Shown: positions 17,680 through 27,012 of the stretch, one piece after another
Layout: every line of letters begins with the position of its first letter
How positions within the stretch are numbered: position 1 is the first letter of the stretch
NCBI RefSeq assembly: GCF_032918005.1
Contig: NZ_CP136628.1
Span: 5,627,501 to 5,691,500, forward strand
Source of the DNA: Bradyrhizobium sp. NDS-1
GTDB taxonomy: Bacteria > Pseudomonadota > Alphaproteobacteria > Rhizobiales > Xanthobacteraceae
Reading direction: 5' to 3'
Length of the DNA: 64,000 nucleotides
Notes under the pieces: model-generated
What the model saw: only the letters and a program-made list of their open reading frames with translations
Told to the model about the DNA's origin: nothing
The model's database searches: none
Program-made: the position numbers and the translations under genes

Positions 17680-20046
17680 CTAGATCGCCGGCTTGTCCGG
17701 TCCGTGCAGCTTGGCGTGCAGATTGATCAGCCACATCGCGGTCGGCCTGAGGATGAAGAGGTCGGCGACCAGCGCCATCACCATCGAGAAGGCACTGAGC
17801 CAGCCGAACAGCCGCAGCGACGGCAGGTCGGAGAACACGGTGACGACGAGCCCGCAGGCCAGCACCACCGTGGTCAGAATCAGCGCAGGGCCGACCAGCA
17901 CGGTCGCCCGCTCCACCGCCAGCGCCGAGCCGACGCCCGGCTTGTTCTCCAGCCTGAGCCGGTTGAGGAAGTGGATGGTGGCGCTGAGCCCCAGCCCGAA
18001 CGAGACGGTGAGCGCGACGACGCTGGCGAATTGCAGGCCCTCGCCCATCGCCCACAGCACCGTTCCCGACATCACGACGGGGAAGATACCCGGCAGGATG
18101 CAGGCGAACATCACCACCCAGGATCGGAAGGCAAGGCCGATGAAGATCGCGACCAGCGCGAATTCGATGGTGAGCCCGTGGTTCAGCTTCTGGATCATGT
18201 TGGCCGAATTGCGCGCGGCGATCGCGGCAAGGCCCGTCACCGCGACTTCGTAGCCCGGGTGCTTCTTGCGGACGGCGTCGAGCTCGGAATCGAGCTTGTC
18301 CACGATCGGCAGGAGCTGGCTGGAATCCTTGTCCGGCACACGGCCGGCCACCACGACCGCGTCCTGCTCGGCGTCGATGAAGCGCCGCACCAGATGCTCG
18401 GGGATGACGCCGACATATTCCTTCAGCGTCGCGACGTCGGCGGTGCCGGCCTTTTCCGCGAGCCAGCGGCGCAGGGTCTCGACCGACCAGACATTGCCAA
18501 CACCGGCCGCCTTCTCCACGGTCGCATGCACGTCCGCGATGGTCTGGAGCGTCTCCGGCGAATAGAGCGATTCACCCTTCGGGAACTGGATCAGCACGTT
18601 GACCGGATTGGCGCCGGTGAGCTTGGCATCGAGCCGGTCGCTGGCGGCGACCGCCTGCCGCTTGTCCGGCACCTGATCAGCGAGCCGGTAGCGCGGCTCC
18701 AGATTGGCGTAGATGACGCCGAGGCCGCCGACGAACAGCACAGCGATCAGGCTGAACAGGCCGGGGCGGCCGACCATGCGCACCGCGATCCAGTAGCAGA
18801 AATTGCGCAGCGCCTGGACACCGGCATCCGCGCTCTGGAACTTGACCGCGAACGTCTTCTCGTTGCGCACCAGCAGCACGCCGAACACCGGCACCAGCGA
18901 CAGCACCGCGACCAGCGCGATGATGGTGGCGGCCAGACCCGCCTCCCCGAACTTGCGGATCAGGTCGGAGTCGGAGAACATCAGCGCGATGAAGGAAATG
19001 CCGGCGGTGCCATGCGTCAGCACGCAGGCCGGGCCCACCACCAGCACCGCGTTCTTGAACGCGGTGAACTTGTCCTGGCCCGCGATCAGCCGGTCGCGCG
19101 CGGCGAAGGTGAGCTGCATCGAGTCCGAGAAGCTGATGACCATGATGAGCGGCGTCATCACGTTCAGGAACATGTTGAGATTGAAATTGGCCCAGCCGAG
19201 CGCGCCGAGCGCCAGCAGGATCGCGATCATCGGCGGGAATGCCGCGGCGACCATGAACGAGATCTTGCGGAAGAAGATGATGGCGATGACGCAGCCGGCG
19301 AGGATGCCGAGGATGTTGTAGGTGAGGCCGTCGCGCTCGACCGCGTTGCGGATCTCGAGCTGCATCACGGGCACGCCGGAAAGCTGCACGTTGAGTCCGG
19401 TGTCGCCGAGATCCTCCTTCATCAGCGCGCGGATGTCGGCGACGGTCTTGGTCAGCTTGTTGGAGGCGACCACCTCCGGATCGAGCGACAGCACGATCAG
19501 CGCCAGCGTGCCGTCTTCCGACAGCAGCTTGCCGCGGATGATCTCGTTGTTTTTGACGGTCTCGATGAACCTGTCGTAGTCGGCGCCCTCGGGCAGTTCG
19601 GCCGGGAAAAGCGCCGCCGGCAGCTTGCCCGGCGCCGGCGCCTGGCGCGCCGAGAACAGCGAGACCAGCCCGCGCGTGCCTTCGACCAGTTGCATGTCGG
19701 TGACGAAGTCGCGCAGCTTCTCGAGGTTGTTCCGGGCCAGCAGGGTCTTGCCCTCGACCACGACGAGGACGTCGAATTCCTCGGCCGGGAACTTCTTCGT
19801 CACCTCTTCATATTGGCGGAATTCGCGGCTGTCGGAGCGGAAGAGCTGCGACAGCGAATCGTCGATCTTGATCCGGTGGATGCCGAACACGGCGCCGACG
19901 ATCAGGACGAGCAGGACGATGCAGGAGACGATCGGCGCCCGGACAGCGATCAGCCCGAGACGCTCCAGCCCGAAGGCGATCGAGGACGTAGGTCCCTGCT
20001 CGACCTTGTCGACATGAACCTCATTCTCGCTGTGCTTTTCGAGCAT
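17680..20046 (-). CDS. RND/MMPL-family exporter (HpnN-like paralogue)
   Basis: The 788-residue membrane protein has the RND/MMPL plan. A first helix (about 33-52) is followed by a periplasmic domain, a five-helix block, a long cytoplasmic-to-periplasmic connection, a second periplasmic domain and a final helix block. It belongs to the same superfamily as HpnN but is shorter, and the two share little obvious sequence outside the helix blocks. The substrate is unknown; lipid or hopanoid export is a guess from position. It ends 116 bp from a convergent gene, and its start lies 207 bp from the eutC stop. Confidence 0.85.
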   Translation of the reverse strand: MLEKHSENEVHVDKVEQGPTSSIAFGLERLGLIAVRAPIVSCIVLLVLIVGAVFGIHRIKIDDSLSQLFRSDSREFRQYEEVTKKFPAEEFDVLVVVEGKTLLARNNLEKLRDFVTDMQLVEGTRGLVSLFSARQAPAPGKLPAALFPAELPEGADYDRFIETVKNNEIIRGKLLSEDGTLALIVLSLDPEVVASNKLTKTVADIRALMKEDLGDTGLNVQLSGVPVMQLEIRNAVERDGLTYNILGILAGCVIAIIFFRKISFMVAAAFPPMIAILLALGALGWANFNLNMFLNVMTPLIMVISFSDSMQLTFAARDRLIAGQDKFTAFKNAVLVVGPACVLTHGTAGISFIALMFSDSDLIRKFGEAGLAATIIALVAVLSLVPVFGVLLVRNEKTFAVKFQSADAGVQALRNFCYWIAVRMVGRPGLFSLIAVLFVGGLGVIYANLEPRYRLADQVPDKRQAVAASDRLDAKLTGANPVNVLIQFPKGESLYSPETLQTIADVHATVEKAAGVGNVWSVETLRRWLAEKAGTADVATLKEYVGVIPEHLVRRFIDAEQDAVVVAGRVPDKDSSQLLPIVDKLDSELDAVRKKHPGYEVAVTGLAAIAARNSANMIQKLNHGLTIEFALVAIFIGLAFRSWVVMFACILPGIFPVVMSGTVLWAMGEGLQFASVVALTVSFGLGLSATIHFLNRLRLENKPGVGSALAVERATVLVGPALILTTVVLACGLVVTVFSDLPSLRLFGWLSAFSMVMALVADLFILRPTAMWLINLHAKLHGPDKPAI

Positions 20047-20253
20047 GCCTTATCCAGTTCCTAAATCGGCTCGGTCTTGAGAGCTTATCGCGCCCCGCGA
20101 ACGGCTTGAAAACGCCATACCAATGGGAGGCTTGCCCCTTGAAAATGCGCGGAAAATCGCCGTGGGGGGTTTAGCAGGTCAATCGCCCTTCTCGCAAGCA
20201 GGCGAAGTGTGGGCGAATCGATCAAGATGCGGCGATTTCGGGTCTGCCCCCGG

Positions 20254-21039
20254 TCATCCGGGCGAGATTGTGCCAATTCGACGCGGCGCGCGGTCCGCGC
20301 TCTCGTCCTTGAGCGCCACGCCGCTGACCTGCCGCGCCAGCCCCTCTCGGACCAGCCAGGCGATCTTGAAGGCAGCCTCGTCATAGCCGAGCCCGGCGTG
20401 GTGAATGTTGGACACGCAATTGCGCTCGGCATCGGTCCGGCCGGGCTTCGGCGCGAACGTCAGATAGGCGCCGAGACTGTCGGGCGCCGACAGACCCGGC
20501 CGCTCGCCGATCAGCGTCGCCACCATGCGCGCGCCGAGAATAGCGCCGATCTCGTCGCCGAGCGCAACGCGGGCGCCCGAGGCGACGACGGCATGGCCGA
20601 CCGCGACGTCATCCCGTTCCGCGAGCAACGGCAGCAGGTGCCTCACCAGGGCCACCGCATGGGCGTGGACCGCGGCCGCGGACAGGCCGTCGCCGATCAC
20701 GAGCGCGAGCTGGCACGGCGCCGCGGCTGCTTGCGCCAGAACCTCGACCGAGCCGGATTCAAGCCGTCGTCCCAGATCCGGCCGCCGCAGATAGTCCCCG
20801 CGGTCCACCGCCTGGCTCCTGACCTCGGTCACGGCAAGTCCAAGCGCGCCGAGATCGGCGACCATACGCGAGGCGTCGAAGGCGGCGTGCACGGCATCGC
20901 GGGCGCGGGCATGATCGAGCGTGAAATCGAGCAGCGCCTTGGTCGGCACGCTCGCACCGCTGCGGCCGAGCGCAACGCGCGCGGGCGTGAACGACCTGAG
21001 GTCGATGGTCGGGCGAGCCGGGACGGACTTCTCACTCAT
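20254..21039 (-). CDS. eutC: Ethanolamine ammonia-lyase small subunit EutC
   Basis: EutC is the light subunit of the adenosylcobalamin-dependent ethanolamine ammonia-lyase, which cleaves ethanolamine to acetaldehyde and ammonia. The 261-residue protein has the family blocks [11 protein letters not shown] near the start, [16 protein letters not shown] in the middle and a C-terminal [11 protein letters not shown]. Its ATG overlaps the hpnP stop by four bases (ATGA), so its translation is probably coupled to hpnP. No microcompartment shell genes are nearby, as usual for the simple eutBC type. Confidence 0.95.
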   Translation of the reverse strand: MSEKSVPARPTIDLRSFTPARVALGRSGASVPTKALLDFTLDHARARDAVHAAFDASRMVADLGALGLAVTEVRSQAVDRGDYLRRPDLGRRLESGSVEVLAQAAAAPCQLALVIGDGLSAAAVHAHAVALVRHLLPLLAERDDVAVGHAVVASGARVALGDEIGAILGARMVATLIGERPGLSAPDSLGAYLTFAPKPGRTDAERNCVSNIHHAGLGYDEAAFKIAWLVREGLARQVSGVALKDESADRAPRRIGTISPG

Positions 21040-22622
21040 TCGGCGGGAACGGCGGCCTCACGCAGCCGGATCGAGTAGTTCGAGGCGTTCTGCCTGCCGC
21101 TGGAGGCCGCGCGCGCAAAGGTGATGAGATGGTGCGCGATCAGGGTGCATCCGATCAGGCCTTCGAGATCTCCGTGCATGATGCGCCCCAGTGCGAACTT
21201 CCAGAACACGCGCCTGTAGTCGCCGAGCACACCGACCTTCCAGAAGATGTTGCGCAGCATGACGAGGCCGCGCCGGATGTTGGGCCAGGTCTTCATCTCG
21301 TCCGGCCTCGGCATCTTGAGCCGGCGCACATAGACGTGGTCGCATTGATGCTGGTAGCGAGCGTAGACCTTCTCGGGCGCATAAGCGACCGCCATGGCGT
21401 GCTTCCAGGATGCGACGACCTCGTCGTACGGCAGCAGGAAATCGACGTTGGAATCGCGCGCGTCGTCCTCGATCAGGCGTCCCTCGCGTTCCAGCCGGTC
21501 CCATAGCGGCGTCTTCGGCAGCGCCTGAAGCAGGTTGATCGTGAGCAGCGGAATCCGGGACTCCTCGACGAAGTCGAGCAGCGCCTCCGACGTATTCGGC
21601 TTGTCGGTGTCGAGCCCCATGATGATGCCCGAGACGACCTCCATGCCGTAGGAGTTGATGGTGCGCACGCCCTCCAGGATCGGGACCATCATGTTGTGGT
21701 CCTTCTGCATCGCCTTCAACGCGTCGGGATCCGGCGTCTCGATGCCGCAGAAGATGGTGACGAAATAGGCCTCGCGCATCTTCTCGAGGATCTCTGGTCT
21801 CTTCGCGATGTTGAGCGTCGCCTCGCAGGCGAGCCGCACCACGTAGCCGGTCCGCTTCTGCCATTCGATCAGGTGCGGCAACAGGTCCAGGGCTGCCTTG
21901 CGGTTGCCGATGAAGTTGTCGTCGACGAAATAGACGGTGTCGGTCATGCCGCATTCGCGCAGGCGATCGAGCTCGGCGATGATCTGCTGCGGCGACTTGA
22001 TGCGCGGATTGCGCCCGTAGAGGCCGGGGATGTCGCAGAACTCGCACTGGTAGGGACAGCCGCTGGAATATTGGATGCTGCCGAGGAAGTATTTCTTGAC
22101 GTCGGCAAGCTCGTAGGCCGGGATCGGAAACTCCGTCATCGGCACGCGGTCTTTGGTGGTCAGCACCACCTGCTGCTCGGGCCGCGAGGTGTCGCGCGAC
22201 AGGATGTCGATCAGCTGGTTGGTGGCATCGCCGAGTTCGCCCACATGGAGATAGTCGAACGACGGATAATAATCCGGGCAGGCGCTGACGGAGGGGCCGC
22301 CGAGCGCGACCGGCAGGTCGAACTCATGCGCACGGCGGCAGATGTCGTTCATCTGCTGGCGCTGGATGTGCATGCCGCTGACGAAAACCGCCTCGGCCCA
22401 TTCGAACTCTTCCCTGGTCGTGCGGCGGAGGTTCTCGTCGACAAATTTGACCTGCCAGTCTTTCGGCAGATAGGCGGAGATCAGCAGAAGCCCTTGCGGC
22501 GGCATGAAGGCGCGGACGCCGTCGGTCAGGGGATAGGAATGCTCGAACGTCCCGAATGAAGAGGTGTATCGCGGAAATACGCAGAGAATCCGCCGTGACG
22601 TTCCGTTACTTTCAGCTCGCAT
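21036..22622 (-). CDS. hpnP: Hopanoid C-2 methylase HpnP (B12-binding radical SAM)
   Basis: HpnP methylates C-2 of hopanoids using SAM and a cobalamin. The 528-residue protein has an N-terminal B12-binding-like domain (about 10-140, with [14 protein letters not shown]), the radical-SAM cluster C189xxxC193xxC196 in [16 protein letters not shown], and a C-terminal extension typical of this class. I call it HpnP and not the C-3 methylase HpnR because 2-methylation is the alphaproteobacterial trait and the gene lies near the hopanoid cluster. The ATG at 22622 is chosen because GGGGGAG lies just upstream. The gene sits between eutB and eutC on the same strand. Confidence 0.87.
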   Translation of the reverse strand: MRAESNGTSRRILCVFPRYTSSFGTFEHSYPLTDGVRAFMPPQGLLLISAYLPKDWQVKFVDENLRRTTREEFEWAEAVFVSGMHIQRQQMNDICRRAHEFDLPVALGGPSVSACPDYYPSFDYLHVGELGDATNQLIDILSRDTSRPEQQVVLTTKDRVPMTEFPIPAYELADVKKYFLGSIQYSSGCPYQCEFCDIPGLYGRNPRIKSPQQIIAELDRLRECGMTDTVYFVDDNFIGNRKAALDLLPHLIEWQKRTGYVVRLACEATLNIAKRPEILEKMREAYFVTIFCGIETPDPDALKAMQKDHNMMVPILEGVRTINSYGMEVVSGIIMGLDTDKPNTSEALLDFVEESRIPLLTINLLQALPKTPLWDRLEREGRLIEDDARDSNVDFLLPYDEVVASWKHAMAVAYAPEKVYARYQHQCDHVYVRRLKMPRPDEMKTWPNIRRGLVMLRNIFWKVGVLGDYRRVFWKFALGRIMHGDLEGLIGCTLIAHHLITFARAASSGRQNASNYSIRLREAAVPAE

Positions 22623-22708
22623 CAAAGCTCCCCCGCCACGCTCGACCGAATGGTGCGGAAATTGCCAGCCAGACATATAGCGTAATGCTGCCGCCGGAAT
22701 TTCTCAAT

Positions 22709-22727
22709 ATTGTGGCATAAGCACAAT
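22709..22727. promoter_or_regulatory. Short inverted repeat ahead of hpnP
   Basis: ATTGTG and CACAAT are separated by seven bases, about 90 bp upstream of the hpnP start, within the 157-bp eutB-hpnP gap. It could be an operator or a weak hairpin. A search for the general-stress EcfG pattern (GGAAC, 16-17 bp, GTT) in this gap found no good match. Confidence 0.3.
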
Positions 22728-22779
22728 TCCGAAAGACGCCGATGGTTTCCTGAAGGGAAACTTTGATGCTTCGGACCGC

Positions 22780-24162
22780 TCACGCGATCAGCCGCGAGGC
22801 AAAATCGGGCAGCAGGCCTGCATCGCCGGCAAGTCGGAAATCGGCGCCTGCAATTCCCGACCGCGCCAGCCAGTCGTCGAATTCCGGCGCGCGGCGCAGA
22901 CCGAAGACGTCGCGGACATAGAGCGCGTCGTGAAAAGACGTCGATTGATAGTTCAGCATGACGTCGTCCGCGCCGGGGACGCCCATGATGAAGGTGACGC
23001 CGGCCGCGGCGAGCAGCGTCAGCAGATTGTCCATGTCGTCCTGGTCCGCCTCGGCGTGGTTGGTGTAGCAGATGTCGATCCCGAGCGGCAGGCCGAGCAG
23101 CTTGCCGCAGAAATGATCCTCCAGTCCCGCACGGATGATCTCCTTGCCGTCATAGAGATATTCCGGGCCGATGAAGCCGACCACGCTGTTGACCAATAGC
23201 GGGGCAAAGGCGCGGGCGACCGCATAGGCGCGCGCCTCGCAGGTCTGCTGGTCGAGGCCATGATGGGCGCCCGCCGACAGCGCCGAGCCCTGGCCGGTCT
23301 CGAAATACATCACGTTCTGCCCGACCGTACCGCGCCGCAGCGACAGTCCGGCCTCCTGCGCCTCTTTCAGAAGCTTGAGGTCGATGCCGAAGCTGCGGTT
23401 GGCGGCCTCGGTGCCGGCGACCGACTGGAAGACGAGATCGACCGGCACGCCCTGCCCGATCAGCGACAGCGTCGTCGTGACATGGGTCAGCACGCAGCCT
23501 TGCGTCGGGATCTTCAGCCGCGCGATGATCTCGTCGAGCAGCCGCAGCAATTGCCCGATGACGGCGGGATCGTCGCTGGCCGGATTGATGCCGATGCAGG
23601 CATCGCCGGCGCCAAGCAGGATGCCGTCGAGGATCGAGGCGGTGATGCCCCTGGCATCGTCGAACGGATGGTTGGGCTGCAGCCGCGTGCTCATCCGGCC
23701 CTTCAGGCCGATGGTGTTGCGGAAGGCGGTGGTGACCTCGCATTTCCGCGCCACCAGGATCAGGTCCTGGTTGCGCATCAGCTTCGACACTGCAGCCGCC
23801 ATTTCCGGCGTGATACCGCCCGCCAGCCCGCGCAGGACGTCTGGCGTTGCGGCATCCGACAACAGCCAGTCGCGGAAGCCGCCGACCGACAGGGATGCCA
23901 CCGGCGCGAAGGCCTTGGCGTCGTGGCTGTCGATGACGAGGCGGGTGACCTCGTCGGCCTCATAGGGGATGACGGCTTCCTGCAGGAACTGGGCGAGCGG
24001 AACGTCGGCGAGCGCCATCCGCGCCGCGATCATCTGCTCGGCAGTGTCGGCGGCGATCCCGGCCAGCCGGTCGCCGGAGCGCGGTGGCGTCGCCTTGGCA
24101 AGGAGATCGCGCAGGTCCGGGAAGGTGTAGCTCGTCGCATCGATGGTGTGACGGTAGATCAA
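22780..24162 (-). CDS. eutB: Ethanolamine ammonia-lyase large subunit EutB
   Basis: EutB is the catalytic heavy subunit that binds ethanolamine and adenosylcobalamin. The 460-residue length and blocks match the family: GLKGRMSTRLQPNHP, GDACIGINPASDD, FQSVAGTEAANRSFG, and MYFETGQGSALSAGAHHG. The start is a TTG at 24162 (reading IYRHTIDATSY), with GGAGAGG directly upstream; no ATG lies near enough to keep the conserved N-terminus. The gene is the first of the eutB-hpnP-eutC group and divergent from a chemoreceptor gene. Confidence 0.95.
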   Translation of the reverse strand: MIYRHTIDATSYTFPDLRDLLAKATPPRSGDRLAGIAADTAEQMIAARMALADVPLAQFLQEAVIPYEADEVTRLVIDSHDAKAFAPVASLSVGGFRDWLLSDAATPDVLRGLAGGITPEMAAAVSKLMRNQDLILVARKCEVTTAFRNTIGLKGRMSTRLQPNHPFDDARGITASILDGILLGAGDACIGINPASDDPAVIGQLLRLLDEIIARLKIPTQGCVLTHVTTTLSLIGQGVPVDLVFQSVAGTEAANRSFGIDLKLLKEAQEAGLSLRRGTVGQNVMYFETGQGSALSAGAHHGLDQQTCEARAYAVARAFAPLLVNSVVGFIGPEYLYDGKEIIRAGLEDHFCGKLLGLPLGIDICYTNHAEADQDDMDNLLTLLAAAGVTFIMGVPGADDVMLNYQSTSFHDALYVRDVFGLRRAPEFDDWLARSGIAGADFRLAGDAGLLPDFASRLIA

Positions 24163-24385
24163 GGGCCTCTCCGGGGTTCGTCGGCCAACGGCCGCGTCCA
24201 GCGCGATCCCGAGACTATACCCTCAGATCAAGGCGCTGAAATATCTTACTTTTCTTTCGACTAAGGGCTAGGCGCCCAACCCCGCCGTTAACGCCGCATC
24301 CATCTTCGTTCTGCATAGTTTTGCATCAAATCCAAACGACCGTGCTCACCGGCCGCTCCAGGCCATCTCAGGCCCCTTGAACGCC

Positions 24386-26125
24386 ATGACATCAGACCGA
24401 TCTGGGAATGCCGCCGGCCTCGTCGGCCGCTTCACGCTTGCCACCAAGCTCTATGCGATCTTCGCACTGTTCGCCCTGCTCACCGCGGCGATCGCGGGGC
24501 TGTCCGAGTATAACAGCCGCCGCAGTGCCGACCTGGCCAGCGCGATCGAGACGGCGAATGCTGCCGCACTGAACGTCGAGCGGGTCAACTCGCTGGTCTA
24601 TGCGGTCGTGATGGAGTCGCGCGGCGTCTACATGTCCACCGAGCCCGCCGTCGTGAAGAAATACGGCGAGGGTCTGCTCAAGTTCAACGCCCAGATCCTC
24701 GACGTCGTGAAGCGCTGGGAAACCATCGTCAAGGCCGACGACGCCGAGCAGTTCGCCACCTTCAAGAAGCGCATCGAGCAGTTCGTCGAATTCCGCAAGG
24801 AGTTGGTGCGCCGCGGCGTCGAGATCAATGCGGCCGCGGGCCGCGAATGGGGCGACAACGACGCCAATCGCAGCGTCCGCTCGGCGCTGAACAAGGACCT
24901 CGAAGCCCTCTCCAAGGTCTATGCCGAACGCGCCAGGCAGATCGCGCAGCAGACCGAGACCAATCGCACGCTGACCTTCGTGCTGACCTGTCTCGGCGGC
25001 GTGGCGCTGGCCCTGGTCGTGATCGGCATCGTCATCATCGCCCGCTCGATCGCACGGCCCCTCTCGGCCATCACCGCGACCATCAAGCAGGTCGCCGACG
25101 GGACCGAGGACGTCGTGGTGCCCTATAGCCGCCGCGCCGACGAGATCGGCGCACTGGCCCGCGCGATCGAGGTCTTCCAGAAGGCGATGGGCCGCAACCG
25201 CAACCTCGCCTCGCAGGTCTCGCAGGACGCCGCCGCACGCGAGGAGCGCGCCCGTCACATCGAACGATCCGTCGAGGCGTTTGGCGAGGCGATCGGCGCG
25301 ATCATGCGCGGCCTCAGCGACAACGCTTCGGTCATGCGCGAGACGGCACAGACCATCACCCGTGTCACCGCGGACGCCAATAGCCGCGCCGGCACGGCGG
25401 CGAACGCCACCGAGCAGGCCTCGCACAACGTCACGGCGGTGGCGGGCGCGGCCGAGGAACTGTCGGCCTCGGTGGTGGAGATCGGCCGCCAAGTCCGCCA
25501 GAGCGCCGGCGCAGTCGAGCAGACCGGCCAGCGCACCGAGAAATCGATCTCCGAGATCGAGAGCCTTGCCGCGGCCACGCAGCGCATCGACGGCGTGCTC
25601 AGCCTGATCCAGGCGATCGCCGAGCAGACCAACCTGCTCGCGCTCAACGCCACCATCGAGGCCGCCCGCGCCGGCGATGCCGGCCGCGGCTTTGCCGTCG
25701 TCGCCCATGAGGTGAAGGCGCTGGCGGGACAGACCGCGAAGGCGACCGCCGAGATCGGCGAGAACGTCGCGATGATCCAGACCTCGACCCGCAACGCGGT
25801 CGACGCCGTGCGCGAGATCGGCGGCGCGGTGCGCGAGATCAACGAGGTCACCTCAGCGATCGCCGGCGCCGTCAGTCAGCAGGATCAGGCCACGCGCGAG
25901 ATCTCGTCCAACGCGCAGAGCGCCGCACAGGGCAACGAGACGCTCGTGGCGAACATCACCTCGCTGCGCGACGCCATCGGCGAGACTGACACCGCGGCGG
26001 CGTCCGTGCTGACGGCGGCGAGCAGCCTGACCGAGACGGCGGACACGCTGTCGCGCGAGGTGGAGAAGTTCTTCCAGAACCTGCGCGCCGGGTCGGCGGA
26101 GAGCCGCATCACCCAGGCGGCCTGA
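24386..26125 (+). CDS. Methyl-accepting chemotaxis protein
   Basis: The 579-residue protein is a classical membrane chemoreceptor. A first membrane helix (about 20-42) is followed by a helical periplasmic ligand domain of about 145 residues, a second helix near 190-212 (GGVALALVVIGIVIIA), a HAMP domain, and a long cytoplasmic coiled coil. The hairpin tip that contacts CheA/CheW is [20 protein letters not shown]. The C-terminus lacks a CheR/CheB tether pentapeptide. The ATG at 24386 is used; a TTG nine bases earlier is possible. Position next to eutB, divergently, might hint at ethanolamine sensing, but nothing in the ligand domain shows it. Confidence 0.9.
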   Translation: MTSDRSGNAAGLVGRFTLATKLYAIFALFALLTAAIAGLSEYNSRRSADLASAIETANAAALNVERVNSLVYAVVMESRGVYMSTEPAVVKKYGEGLLKFNAQILDVVKRWETIVKADDAEQFATFKKRIEQFVEFRKELVRRGVEINAAAGREWGDNDANRSVRSALNKDLEALSKVYAERARQIAQQTETNRTLTFVLTCLGGVALALVVIGIVIIARSIARPLSAITATIKQVADGTEDVVVPYSRRADEIGALARAIEVFQKAMGRNRNLASQVSQDAAAREERARHIERSVEAFGEAIGAIMRGLSDNASVMRETAQTITRVTADANSRAGTAANATEQASHNVTAVAGAAEELSASVVEIGRQVRQSAGAVEQTGQRTEKSISEIESLAAATQRIDGVLSLIQAIAEQTNLLALNATIEAARAGDAGRGFAVVAHEVKALAGQTAKATAEIGENVAMIQTSTRNAVDAVREIGGAVREINEVTSAIAGAVSQQDQATREISSNAQSAAQGNETLVANITSLRDAIGETDTAAASVLTAASSLTETADTLSREVEKFFQNLRAGSAESRITQAA

Positions 26126-26191
26126 CGAAGCGCCCGCCGCTCGCGACGACGGCGGTCGACATGGGAACGCGGTCCTCCTCCGGCATAGCGT

Positions 26192-26683
26192 TCAGCCAAC
26201 GGGCCCAGGGATCCAATAGTCGCCAGACAGCGGCTTGACCGAGACATCAGGAATGACTCCGAGTTCCATGCTCGGATCGAAGTGGCGCATCGTCCGCTCA
26301 TTGAGGTCAATGATGCGACCGGGCCTGAGCGGCCCGACGTCGTTGATCTTGACGATGACCTTCTTGCCGACGGCCTCGACGAGAGCATATTTCGGTCTCG
26401 CTCCAAATTTGATTCCACCAAATTTCTGACGCAAGCTCGTCTTGATGGCAGCGGTCCAAACCGAGGGATCATAGCGCTCGCCGGAGGCTGTGCTCGGGCC
26501 GCCCTCCTCCTTGCCGGGCTTGAACGGATTATACGTGGATGCTGCGCCGACGATCGCTTCCCCGGAGGCGGCATCGACGACGGCGCTTGAATGAACCCTA
26601 CCTGTTTCGCTTCGAGCGACCGTTACAGAAACGACAAGCGCAATCAGGGCGCTGCAAATCGCAGCGCTCCAGCGGAACACCAT
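26192..26683 (-). CDS. RlpA-like double-psi beta-barrel exported protein
   Basis: The 163-residue protein has a signal peptide (1-25) and a double-psi beta-barrel domain of the RlpA family, shown by GEAIVGAASTYNP, PSTASGERYD, and KVIVKINDVGPLRPGRIIDLN. RlpA proteins act on peptidoglycan, some as lytic transglycosylases on denuded glycans. Here the usual NDRGPF reads NDVGPL, so activity is uncertain. There is no SPOR domain. The ATG at 26683 is firmly chosen because AAAGGAGATGTA precedes it; longer frames upstream lack a ribosome binding site. Confidence 0.82.
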   Translation of the reverse strand: MVFRWSAAICSALIALVVSVTVARSETGRVHSSAVVDAASGEAIVGAASTYNPFKPGKEEGGPSTASGERYDPSVWTAAIKTSLRQKFGGIKFGARPKYALVEAVGKKVIVKINDVGPLRPGRIIDLNERTMRHFDPSMELGVIPDVSVKPLSGDYWIPGPVG

Positions 26684-27012
26684 TACATCTCCTTTGATTT
26701 TCTCGATCGTCCGGTTCACGACGCCGCAACATGGGCAAGCGAACGCGAAAGCGTTCGAGGCTTGCGCCAATCTCGTGCGGAATCCAGCCAACCCGGCTGC
26801 GGAACCGTCGTGGGAACCAGAGCAGTCCCCACACAGTGTTTTAGTTGCCACCGTCTAAGACAGCGATTGCGTCAGCAGCATGACACCGGAAGCGAGGCTC
26901 GGCGTCGCAGTCTTACGTGTTCGGCGGTATGAACGCTTTGCGCCACTTCCCAACAGCGCGAGACTGCAGGACAGGTTGCATATCGTTGTTCGGCAACAGG
27001 AGGCTTCTCCTC
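26684..27012. other. Intergenic region upstream of the RlpA-like gene
   Basis: These 329 bp hold the promoter region of the RlpA-like gene and the 3' side of the acyl-CoA dehydrogenase gene. There is a small inverted pair around GCGAACGCGAAAGCGTTCG at about 26740-26758. No gene or terminator is convincing. Confidence 0.4.

Noticed and set aside
22623-22780. EcfG-type promoter for hpnP
   Set aside because: A GGAAAC-like element is present on the minus strand but no GTT follows at 16-17 bp.
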